Source: Streptomyces sp. MA5143a (GTDB taxonomy: Bacteria; Actinomycetota; Actinomycetes; Streptomycetales; Streptomycetaceae). From it: DNA of 64,000 nt. A model generated the notes under the pieces. It was given only the letters and a program-made list of their open reading frames with translations, was not told the DNA's origin and ran no database searches. Numbering within the stretch: position 1 is the first letter of the stretch; the number at the start of each line of letters is the position of its first letter. The stretch covers positions 62,001 through 126,000 of the forward strand of contig NZ_OLMK01000007.1 in assembly GCF_900290235.1 (NCBI RefSeq). The letters are read 5' to 3'. This document shows positions 28,847 through 37,649 of the stretch, in pieces. Made by a program: the position numbers and the translations under genes.

Positions 28847-28889
28847 ACGTTAACCTTCGGCTAAGGCTTCGGCAAGGGGTTGAACGAAG
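28847..28889 (-). promoter_or_regulatory. Promoter and 23-bp operator candidate of the importer operon
   Basis: On the minus strand, a -35 TTGCCG (28870-28875) and -10 TAACGT (28847-28852) are separated by 17 bp, placing the transcript start about 95 bp before the binding-protein ATG. An inverted repeat, CTTCG-N13-CGAAG (28867-28889), overlaps the -35 and contains CAAGGGGTT on the plus strand. The same arrangement occurs before the ROK gene. A second inverted repeat, GTTCGG-N4-CCGAAC, lies at about 28912-28927. Confidence 0.6.
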
Positions 28890-28961
28890 TCTGTTCGAAG
28901 CGTTGTATTCGGTTCGGGTGTCCGAACGTCCTTGTTCCGGGGTGGAGTTGAGAACGGGTAC

Positions 28962-28993
28962 GAGGGCCGCCGGGTCAGGGTCCGGCGGCCCTC
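28962..28993 (-). terminator. Terminator hairpin of the ROK regulator gene
   Basis: A perfect 12-bp stem (GAGGGCCGCCGG and complement) with an 8-base loop lies 68 bases beyond the ROK stop codon on the minus strand, just upstream of the importer promoter. It would separate the two transcription units. Confidence 0.72.
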
Positions 28994-29061
28994 TGCTCAG
29001 TGGGGTGCCACCGCAGCGACCTGGCCCGATGCCCGGTCGGCGCGGTGCGCACCCGTTCCCC

Positions 29062-30315
29062 TCACGACGCCGACGCGGTACGGCTCCTCGCGGGGACGCC
29101 GCGTCTGGTGGGCCGCTGGCTGAACGACGACAGTGCCCCTTCGAGGGCGAAGGTCGCGGCGCCCAGGCACACCGGGTCGGTCGGGATGGGGGACAGGACG
29201 ATCTCGGCGGCGTCCAGCGGCCGGCGCAGCGAGTGCCGGGCCACGGCCTCCCGTACCTCCGCGAGGAGCGGTTCGCCGAGCGTGGCCGCGACCCAGCTGC
29301 TGAGCACGACCACCTCCGGGTTGAGCAGGTTGACCAGGTCGGCGATACCGGCACCGAGGTAGCGGGCGGTGTCCCGGACGACCTTGAGCGCGACGGGGTC
29401 CCCGTCGGCGACACCCCGGGCGAGGGCGTCGATGGTCGCGGTCTGGTCCTCGGGGTGCAGCAGGGTGCTCCGCGGGGCGAGCTCCCGCAGATGCAGCATG
29501 ATCCCGGGCGCGCCGACATAGGTCTCCACGCAGCCGTGGTTGCCGCAGTGGCACAGCCGCCCGTCGAGCACGAGCGTGGTGTGCCCCCACTCCCCGGCAC
29601 TGTTGCTGACCCCCCGGTGCAGTCCGCCGCCCAGCACCAGCCCGGCGCCGACGCCCGTGCCGAGGTTCACCACGACGGCGTCCCCCCGGCCCCGGGCCGC
29701 GCCGAACCACAGCTCGGCGACCGCGCAGGCCCGCAGCGGATTGTCCAGGTAGAGCGGGTAGGCGATGTGCTCGGCGAGCAGGTCGAGCAGCGGGACGTCG
29801 TGCCAGTCCCAGTTCGGGGCGTACTCCGACACCCCGCCCTCCCGGTCCACCTGGCCCGGCACGCTCACCCCGACGCCGAGCACACGCGCGCCCTCGACCC
29901 CGGCCTGGGTGACCACCGAGCCCACGGCCGCCGCGACATGGCCGACGACCTGCTCCGGCCGGCTCTCCCCGGGGCGCATGTTCTCGTCCGCGCGGGCCAG
30001 CACGTTGAGCGCCAGGTCGAACAGCTCGACCCGGACGTAGGTCTCCGCGATGTCGACGCCGATCAGCGCGCCCCCGGAGGTGTTGACGGCGACCAGCCCC
30101 CGGGGGCGCCCGCCCGCGGAGTCCTCGAAGCCGACCTCGGTGATCAGTCGCAGGTCGAGCAGCTCCCCGACCAGCGTGGCGACCGTCGCGAGGCTCAGTC
30201 CGGTGCCCGCCGCCAGCTCCTGCCGGGACGTGGGAGACTCGGCGATGATCTGGCGCAGCACCTCGTAGCGGTTCGCGGTGCGAATGTCGCGAGACGTGCG
30301 CTTCACCGACGACAT
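29062..30315 (-). CDS. ROK-family transcriptional regulator
   Basis: A 417-residue protein from ATG 30315, with a GAGGAG ribosome site. The N-terminal winged HTH is TANRYEVLRQIIAESPTSRQ with GLSLATVATLVGELLDL. The C-terminal ROK domain has VVNLGTGVGAGLVLGGGL and the zinc motif CHCGNHGCVE. In place of the kinase phosphate motif DxGxT it has GVDIAETYV, consistent with a sugar-sensing repressor and not a kinase. It lies upstream of and in the same direction as the importer/GH2 operon, and the two promoters share a 23-bp element, so it probably controls that operon and itself. Confidence 0.92.
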   Translation of the reverse strand: MSSVKRTSRDIRTANRYEVLRQIIAESPTSRQELAAGTGLSLATVATLVGELLDLRLITEVGFEDSAGGRPRGLVAVNTSGGALIGVDIAETYVRVELFDLALNVLARADENMRPGESRPEQVVGHVAAAVGSVVTQAGVEGARVLGVGVSVPGQVDREGGVSEYAPNWDWHDVPLLDLLAEHIAYPLYLDNPLRACAVAELWFGAARGRGDAVVVNLGTGVGAGLVLGGGLHRGVSNSAGEWGHTTLVLDGRLCHCGNHGCVETYVGAPGIMLHLRELAPRSTLLHPEDQTATIDALARGVADGDPVALKVVRDTARYLGAGIADLVNLLNPEVVVLSSWVAATLGEPLLAEVREAVARHSLRRPLDAAEIVLSPIPTDPVCLGAATFALEGALSSFSQRPTRRGVPARSRTASAS

Positions 30316-30368
30316 GTTCTCCTCGATCCCTCCGGGCCGTGGCGAGGCTGCGGCCCCGGCGCGGCGCA

Positions 30369-30410
30369 AGGCTATGACTAGGAGGGACTTTCGACAAGGG
30401 GTTAGGAAAG
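30369..30410 (-). promoter_or_regulatory. Promoter and 23-bp operator candidate of the ROK gene
   Basis: On the minus strand, -35 TTGTCG (30392-30397) and -10 TAGCCT (30369-30374) are 17 bp apart. An inverted repeat, CTTTC-N13-GAAAG (30388-30410), overlaps the -35 and contains the same CAAGGGGTT core as the importer promoter. Arm length, spacing and position relative to the -35 are identical in both. Confidence 0.6.
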
Positions 30411-30506
30411 GGGGTTTACAAAGTTCCCCCGACAGCCGCCACTCCCTGGCCGAAGAGCGACGGGGCGCCTCGGGCCCCAGGTGGGAGACCCGCCCGCCGG
30501 TACGGC

Positions 30507-31805
<1,299 letters not shown>

Positions 31806-31860
31806 TCATCCTCCCCGGTCCGGGCCGTCCGTTGCCCCCTCTCGCCCGCGCGCCTACGGT

Positions 31861-31876
31861 GTGAGAGCGCTTACTG
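31861..31876. promoter_or_regulatory. LacI-type operator-like box
   Basis: GTGAGAGCGCTTACTG has the AGCGCT centre common to LacI-family operators, but its arms are imperfect. It lies about 33 bp before the dehydrogenase start, in the spacer shared with alditol oxidase, and resembles the box at 15021. Confidence 0.4.
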
Positions 31877-31908
31877 CCGTCGACCGCCGCCACCGGAAGG
31901 CCACTTTC

Positions 31909-32925
31909 TTGTCCGAGCGTCCACGCGCCCTGCTCGCCATGACCGCCGAGAACGTGTCGCGGATCTTCCCGCCGGAGGTGCTGTCCCGGCTGCGGGACGC
32001 GGTGGACATCGACCCCGCACTGGTGGTCGAACGCGCCGAGGACTTCACCGACCCCCGCGTCCGGTCGGTGCTCGCCGGGGCAGAGGTGCTGATCACCGGC
32101 TGGGGCTGCCCCCGGATCGACGCGGCGGTCCTCGACGCGGCGCCCGCGCTGAGAGCGATCCTGCACGCGGCGGGCTCGGTGAAGGGCTTCGTCACCCCGG
32201 CCGTCTGGGAGCGGGACATCACCGTCTCCACGGCCGCCGACGCCAACGCCCTGCCCGTCGCCGAATACACCCTCGCGATGATCCTGCTCGCCGGAAAGGA
32301 CGTCCTCGGCCGGCGCGACCGCCTGCGCACCGAACGGAAGCACCCCGGCTGGGGCCTCGTCCCCGGCATCGGCAACCACGGCCGCCGCGTCGGCGTCATC
32401 GGCGCCTCCCGCATCGGCCGCCGCGTCATCGACCTGCTGCGCCCCTTCGACCTGCGGGTGAGCCTGACCGACCCGTACGTCGACGAGGCGGGCGCCGCCG
32501 CCCTCGGCGTCCCCCTGCTGCCGCTCGACGACCTGCTGCGCACCAGCGACATCGTCACCGTGCACGCCCCCGACACCCCCGAGACCCACCGCCTGCTCGG
32601 CCGGCGCGAGCTCGCCCTCATGCCTGATGGGGCCGTCCTCATCAACACCGCCCGCGGCGCCCTCGTCGACCACGACGCCCTCACCGGCGAACTGCGCGCC
32701 GGCCGCCTCTGCGCGATCCTCGACGTCACCGACCCCGAACCGCTCCCCGCCGACTCCCCGCTCCTCGACCTCCCCAACGCCTTCGTCACCCCCCACCTCG
32801 CCGGCTCCCAGGGCAACGAGGTCGCCCGCCTCGGCCTCGCCGTCACCGAGGAGGCCGAACGCCTCGCCGTCGGCACCCCCCTGGCCCACGCACTCGACCG
32901 CGCCGTCCTGGAACGCACCGCGTGA
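31909..32925 (+). CDS. D-2-hydroxyacid dehydrogenase family protein
   Basis: 338 residues from TTG 31909, chosen because GGAAGG lies eight bases upstream; the first ATG (31939) lacks a ribosome site. The NAD-binding loop is VGVIGASRIGRRVIDLL, with Asp at the end of strand 2 (VSLTDPY). Catalytic Arg is in INTARGALVDHD, Glu in LDVTDPEPLP and His in FVTPHLAGSQGNE. These enzymes interconvert 2-oxo and D-2-hydroxy acids. The context with alditol oxidase suggests a role in sugar or sugar-acid metabolism; the substrate is unknown. Confidence 0.9.
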   Translation: MSERPRALLAMTAENVSRIFPPEVLSRLRDAVDIDPALVVERAEDFTDPRVRSVLAGAEVLITGWGCPRIDAAVLDAAPALRAILHAAGSVKGFVTPAVWERDITVSTAADANALPVAEYTLAMILLAGKDVLGRRDRLRTERKHPGWGLVPGIGNHGRRVGVIGASRIGRRVIDLLRPFDLRVSLTDPYVDEAGAAALGVPLLPLDDLLRTSDIVTVHAPDTPETHRLLGRRELALMPDGAVLINTARGALVDHDALTGELRAGRLCAILDVTDPEPLPADSPLLDLPNAFVTPHLAGSQGNEVARLGLAVTEEAERLAVGTPLAHALDRAVLERTA

Positions 32926-32983
32926 CGCGGAGGCGAAACAGACGATTCCGGTTGCGGCCGTTTTCGGACGTCGGGCAGAACGA

Positions 32984-33012
32984 CGGCCGCCCCCGCCGAC
33001 CGGGGGCGGCCG
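32984..33012. terminator. Bidirectional terminator hairpin
   Basis: A perfect 12-bp stem (CGGCCGCCCCCG and complement) with a 5-base loop lies between the converging dehydrogenase and small secreted protein genes. It can serve both strands. Confidence 0.75.
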
Positions 33013-33028
33013 AGGCCGGGGCGGCATG

Positions 33029-33484
33029 TCAGGCGAGCGGGTTGTTCCCCGAGTTGGGGCCCGTGTAGCACTGGTCCACGCCCGTGCGCTCGTTGCACAG
33101 GACGAGCGCCACGTTCCTGATGTTGAAGTCGTCGGAGAGCGACAGGTCCGGGTGGACCGTCCCGTTCCCGGAGCACCCGTTGTAGTCGTAGCGCCCGGTG
33201 CCGGTCGTCCAGGTCGCCCCGTTGGTGCGGGTGACCCGGAACTTCACGTACACGGGATTGCTGTTGCACTCGTCGTCGCTGACATGCAGATCGATGTTGG
33301 TCAGCCGGCCCGGACCCGACCACGTCCAGGTGGCGCTGGCGAAGCCGAAGCTGCCGGCCTGTGCGGCACTGATCCGCGCACTGCCGGTCGCCGCGTGCGC
33401 GGCCGGAGCCATCACGACGAGCCCCGCGGTCAGCGCCGCGGCCATGGTGCCCGTGCCCAGCAGATTCCTACGTCCTTTGCGCAT
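33029..33484 (-). CDS. Small secreted protein, four cysteines, unknown function
   Basis: A 151-residue protein from ATG 33484, with AGGGAG eight bases upstream; an ATG two codons earlier is less well spaced. The Sec signal is RRNLLGTGTMAAALTAGLVV, with cleavage near AHA-AT. The mature part of about 118 residues is beta-rich (FGFASATWTWSGPGRLTNID) with four Cys (SDDECNSN, NGCSGNG, LVLCNERT, VDQCYTG), probably two disulfides. It has no catalytic motif I know. It could be a lectin-like or inhibitor-like exoprotein. Confidence 0.8.
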   Translation of the reverse strand: MRKGRRNLLGTGTMAAALTAGLVVMAPAAHAATGSARISAAQAGSFGFASATWTWSGPGRLTNIDLHVSDDECNSNPVYVKFRVTRTNGATWTTGTGRYDYNGCSGNGTVHPDLSLSDDFNIRNVALVLCNERTGVDQCYTGPNSGNNPLA

Positions 33485-33660
33485 GTGCATCTCTCCCTCG
33501 GACCGCTCGGGTGGAACGCCCCCAAGGTGGCAGCGCGGGGGAGCCGGGCCCAGGCAGGGGACACGCAACTGACCGGCAACTGACGTGAACCGCACTCACG
33601 GGGTGGGCCCCCGCGGATGGCACAGTGGGCCGTCGACGCGCTGCGACCCGGGGGGTGCCG

Positions 33661-36006
33661 ATGTTCGGCGAGCTGCTGCGCGACCACCGGCGCCGACGGG
33701 GCCTCACCCAGGAGGAACTCGCCGACCGGGCGGGCGTGAGCGTACGGACCATCAGCCATGTCGAGACCGGACGCATCGACCGGCCGCGCCCCGGCACGGT
33801 CCGCCGGCTGGCCGACGCCCTCGCCCTGACCGGAGGCCCCCGCGAGGACTTCCAGGACGCGGCGACCGGCCTGACCGGCGCCCGCACGGAACCCGCCGCC
33901 CCGCCGCAGCTTCCCCGGGAGCACCCGGCAGAACACCCGGTGCCGGCCCAACTGCCACCCGCACTGCCCGGATTCGCCGGACGCGTCGAGCAACTCGACC
34001 ACCTCGACGCGCTGCTCGACCCCTCCCCGGCGGCCGACGGCACGACGCGGCCGACCGGGGCGGTGGTGATCTCCGCCATCGCCGGCACGGCCGGAGTGGG
34101 CAAGACGGCCCTCGCGGTGCACTGGGCGTGGCGGATGGCCGACCGGTTCCCCGACGGGCAGTTGTACGTCAACCTCCGCGGCTTCCACCCGACCGCGTCG
34201 GCCATGTCTCCCACGGAGGCGATCCGCGGGTTCCTGACGGCCTTCGGGGTCCCGACCGACCGTGTCGACCGGGACCCCGACGCCCAGATCGGCCTCTACC
34301 GCAGCCTGTTCGCCGGCCGACGGGTGCTCGTGGTCCTCGACAACGCCCGGGACGCCGAGCAGGTCAGACCACTGCTCCCGGCGACACCGGGCTGCCTGGC
34401 ACTGGTCACCAGCCGCAACCGGCTCACCGGACTGGTGGCGGCCGACGGCGCCCACCCCCTGCTGCTCGACCTGCTCACCGAGGACGAGGCCCGCCAACTG
34501 CTCGTCGGACGGCTCGGCCGGGACCGGGTGGCGGACGCCCCCGACGTCACCCGGGAAATCATCACGCGCTGTGCCCGGCTGCCGCTCGCCCTGTCGATCG
34601 TGGCCGCCCGCGCCGCCACGGCCCCCGGCCTCCCGCTCGCCACGTTCGCCCGCGAACTGCGCGAGACCGGTTCGGGGCCCCGCGGACACCGCCTGGACGC
34701 CTTCGCGGAGGACGACCCGGCCACCGACGTACGCACCGTGTTCTCCTGGTCCTACCGGCGCGTCACGCCCCCGGCCGCCCGGCTGTTCCGGCTGTTGGGA
34801 CTGCACACCGGCCCCGACATCACCGCCCCCGCCGCCGCGGCCCTGGCGGGCGTCCCGCACGACGAGGCCCGGACGCTCCTCGGGGAGCTGACCCGCGCCC
34901 ACCTGCTGGAGCAGCACCGGCCGGGGCGCTACACGGCGCACGACCTGCTGCGCGCCTACGCGGCCGAACTGACCGGGGTACTCGACCCGGCGGACGACCG
35001 GCGGGCGGCGCTGCGCGGACTCCTCGACCACCAGCTGCACAGCGCGGCCTCCGCGTCCGACGCGCTGAGCTGGTACCGGGACCCCGTGCCCCTCGGCGCC
35101 CCCGACGCCGCCGCCCGCCCCGAGACGTTCACCGATCCCGCCGCGGCGCTGACCTGGTTCACCTCCGAACTGCCGAACCTCACCGCCGCCGTTCGCGCGG
35201 CGGCCCGGCACGGCTGCGAGACCCACGCCTGGCAACTGGCCTGGGCCATGGTGAGTTTCTTCGACCTCGCCGGGCACTGGCAGGACTGGGTCGACACCCA
35301 CCAGGTGGCCCTCCGGGCCGCCCGGCGCACGGGTGACACCGTCGGCCAGGCCCGCACCTACCGCAACCTGGGCCGCGTCCGGGCCCGGCAGGGCCGCTTC
35401 GACGACGCCCTCGGCCACCTCGGCCGGTCCCTGAGTCTGTTCCGGGAGCTCGGCGACCCGGTCGGCCGGGCCCAGACCCTGCGCAACCTGGGCGTGGTGC
35501 TCGGCCGGCAGGGCCGGCACCGGGAGTGCCTGGAACACGCCCGCGAGGCACTGGACCTGCTCCGCCGGGCGGGCCACCGGGTGGGGGAGGGCCGGGTCCT
35601 GAACCAGATCGGCTGGCAGCTCGCCCTGATCGGCGACCACCAAGGGGCGGCAGAACACTGCCGGGAGGCCCTGCGGATCCTCCAGGGGCTCGGGGACCGC
35701 GACGGCGAGGGCGCCGCCTGGGACAGCCTGGGCCACGCCCACCTGGGTCTCGGCGACCACCGGGAGGCGATCAGCTGCTTCCGGGCCGCCCTGCGGCTGC
35801 GGCACGAGCGCGGCGACCTCGCCGAGGTGGCGGACACCCTCTGCCACATCGCCGAGACCCACTGGTCCGCAGGCGACCACCGCACGGCCGTCCTGCTGTG
35901 GCAGCGGGCCCTGGCCGTCCTGGACCGGCTCGACCACGTCGACGCCCACCGGATCCGGGCCCGGCTGCGCGAGACCGCCGCCGGTCCCGTGGCCGCCCCG
36001 AGCTGA
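33661..36006 (+). CDS. XRE-HTH, NB-ARC and TPR regulator (STAND ATPase, AfsR-like without BTAD)
   Basis: 781 residues from ATG 33661, with a G-run ribosome site five bases away; GTG 33655 is equally possible. An XRE HTH covers about residues 1-60 (LLRDHRRRRGLTQEELADRA, SVRTISHVETG). The NB-ARC follows, with Walker A AGTAGVGKTALAV, Walker B RRVLVVLDNARD and CARLPLALSIV. TPR-like helices run from about residue 540 to 770 (TYRNLGRVRARQGRFDDALG, WDSLGHAHLGLGDH). Such STAND regulators couple nucleotide state and TPR binding to transcription, often of secondary metabolism. The ligand is unknown. Confidence 0.9.
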   Translation: MFGELLRDHRRRRGLTQEELADRAGVSVRTISHVETGRIDRPRPGTVRRLADALALTGGPREDFQDAATGLTGARTEPAAPPQLPREHPAEHPVPAQLPPALPGFAGRVEQLDHLDALLDPSPAADGTTRPTGAVVISAIAGTAGVGKTALAVHWAWRMADRFPDGQLYVNLRGFHPTASAMSPTEAIRGFLTAFGVPTDRVDRDPDAQIGLYRSLFAGRRVLVVLDNARDAEQVRPLLPATPGCLALVTSRNRLTGLVAADGAHPLLLDLLTEDEARQLLVGRLGRDRVADAPDVTREIITRCARLPLALSIVAARAATAPGLPLATFARELRETGSGPRGHRLDAFAEDDPATDVRTVFSWSYRRVTPPAARLFRLLGLHTGPDITAPAAAALAGVPHDEARTLLGELTRAHLLEQHRPGRYTAHDLLRAYAAELTGVLDPADDRRAALRGLLDHQLHSAASASDALSWYRDPVPLGAPDAAARPETFTDPAAALTWFTSELPNLTAAVRAAARHGCETHAWQLAWAMVSFFDLAGHWQDWVDTHQVALRAARRTGDTVGQARTYRNLGRVRARQGRFDDALGHLGRSLSLFRELGDPVGRAQTLRNLGVVLGRQGRHRECLEHAREALDLLRRAGHRVGEGRVLNQIGWQLALIGDHQGAAEHCREALRILQGLGDRDGEGAAWDSLGHAHLGLGDHREAISCFRAALRLRHERGDLAEVADTLCHIAETHWSAGDHRTAVLLWQRALAVLDRLDHVDAHRIRARLRETAAGPVAAPS

Positions 36007-36101
36007 CCCGACGGCCGCCGCGCGACCCGCTCGGGGGCCCCGCTCCCACCTCCGCCGGGCCGGAGGCATACCGTGAGGAGTCGAACGAGAGGAGAAACGG
36101 C

Positions 36102-37436
36102 ATGGGCAGCCGCACCGCGCTGGTGGAGGACCTGATGGAGAGGTTCCCGCACGTGCCACGGGAAGCCGTCTTCAAGGAGGACCTGCTCAGGGGCGGCGTG
36201 GCCTTCGACGCCTCCGCCCTCAGCGACAACGAGAACGGCGAGGTCAAGCCGAAGTCGTACTTCATCTTCTCCTTCGACCACGGCACCCTGCCCGAACTGG
36301 GCGAGGCCGCCCTGCGCCGCCCGCCCGAGGAGATCATCCTCACCGGCGGCCCCTACGACCTGCGGCGCACCGTCGTGTCCGTGCGGGTCAACCCGTCGTC
36401 GCCGTACCGGGTCGCGGCCGACGCCGACGGCCTCCTCGGCCTCTACCTCGACGGCCGCCGCATCGCCGACGTGGGCGTGCCGCCGATGCCCGAGTACTAC
36501 CGGCACACCCTCTCCAACGGGAAGTCCGTGATGGAGGTGGCCCCCACCATCCAGTGGGGCTACCTCATCTACCTGACCGTGTTCCGGGTCTGCCAGTACT
36601 TCGGCGCCAAGGAGGAGTGCCAGTACTGCGACATCAACCACAACTGGCGCCAGCACAAGGCGGCCGGGCGGCCGTACACGGGTGTGAAGGACGTCGACGA
36701 GGTCCTGGAGGCCCTGGAGATCATCGACCGGTACGACACGGCGAAGACCTCCACCGCGTACACCCTCACCGGCGGCGCGATCACCAAGACGGTCGCCGGA
36801 CGCGACGAGGCCGACTTCTACGGCCACTATGCCAAGGCCATCGAGGAGCGCTTCCCCAACCGCTGGATCGGCAAGGTCGTCGCGCAGGCCCTGCCGCTCG
36901 ACGACGTCAAGCGTTTCCACGACTACGGCGTGAAGATCTACCACCCCAACTACGAGGTGTGGGACGAGTACCTCTTCAAGATGTACTGCCCGGGCAAGGA
37001 GCGCTACGTCGGCCGCGACGAGTGGCACAAGCGCATCCTCGACTCGGCGGAGGTCTTCGGCGCGCGCAACGTCATCCCCAACTTCGTCGCGGGCGTCGAG
37101 ATGGCCGAGCCGTTCGGGTTCACCACGGTCGACGAGGCCATCGCGTCCACCACCGAGGGCCTGCGCTTCTTCATGTCGCACGGCATCACGCCCCGCTTCA
37201 CCACCTGGTGCCCGGAGCCCACGACCCCGCTCGGCAAGGCCAACCCGCAGGGCGCGCCGCTGGAGTACCACATCCGGCTCCTGGAGGCGTACCGCGCCAC
37301 GATGGACGACTTCGGTCTGTCCTCGCCCCCCGGTTACGGCCCGCCCGGTCCCGGTCACGCGGTGTTCTCCGTCAGCTCCTTCATGGACAGCCTCCCGGCG
37401 GCGGAGGACACCACCGAAGAGGTTACAGTCAAGTAA
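36102..37436 (+). CDS. Radical SAM-like protein with unusual cysteine spacing
   Basis: A 444-residue protein from ATG 36102, with a GAGAGGAG ribosome site. The cluster-binding site appears to be C164, C173 and C176 (VCQYFGAKEECQYCDINHNW), spaced C-x8-C-x2-C instead of the canonical C-x3-C-x2-C. A TIM-barrel pattern follows: YTLTGGAITKT (the GGE-like SAM motif position), VVAQALPLDDVKRFHDYGV, NVIPNFVAGVEMAEPFGF and GITPRFTTWCPEP. An N-terminal domain of about 150 residues precedes the cluster site. The substrate is unknown. No obvious precursor peptide lies beside it, and the upstream regulator stops 95 bp away. Confidence 0.85.
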   Translation: MGSRTALVEDLMERFPHVPREAVFKEDLLRGGVAFDASALSDNENGEVKPKSYFIFSFDHGTLPELGEAALRRPPEEIILTGGPYDLRRTVVSVRVNPSSPYRVAADADGLLGLYLDGRRIADVGVPPMPEYYRHTLSNGKSVMEVAPTIQWGYLIYLTVFRVCQYFGAKEECQYCDINHNWRQHKAAGRPYTGVKDVDEVLEALEIIDRYDTAKTSTAYTLTGGAITKTVAGRDEADFYGHYAKAIEERFPNRWIGKVVAQALPLDDVKRFHDYGVKIYHPNYEVWDEYLFKMYCPGKERYVGRDEWHKRILDSAEVFGARNVIPNFVAGVEMAEPFGFTTVDEAIASTTEGLRFFMSHGITPRFTTWCPEPTTPLGKANPQGAPLEYHIRLLEAYRATMDDFGLSSPPGYGPPGPGHAVFSVSSFMDSLPAAEDTTEEVTVK

Positions 37437-37649
37437 CTTCCGTGAGCGGTGAGTCGAATGGGGCTCCCGTACGTACAACTCCACAGCGGAAACCGACGTT
37501 CGGCACATCTGAACACGTGGCTTGTCAGTTGTGCGGGAAGCGTGAAAAGCTCGGGGCCGCCACCAGGTGGTCCCCTCAACTCCCTTGTCCCAAGGGTCAG
37601 TTGACCTTTCTGTTGGACTTCCCCCTCGCTCTGTGGATGCAGGAGACCC

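Noticed and set aside
27727..30381. 884-residue plus-strand frame opposite the binding protein and ROK genes
   Set aside because: Antisense artefact; both minus-strand genes have clear domains, starts and promoters.
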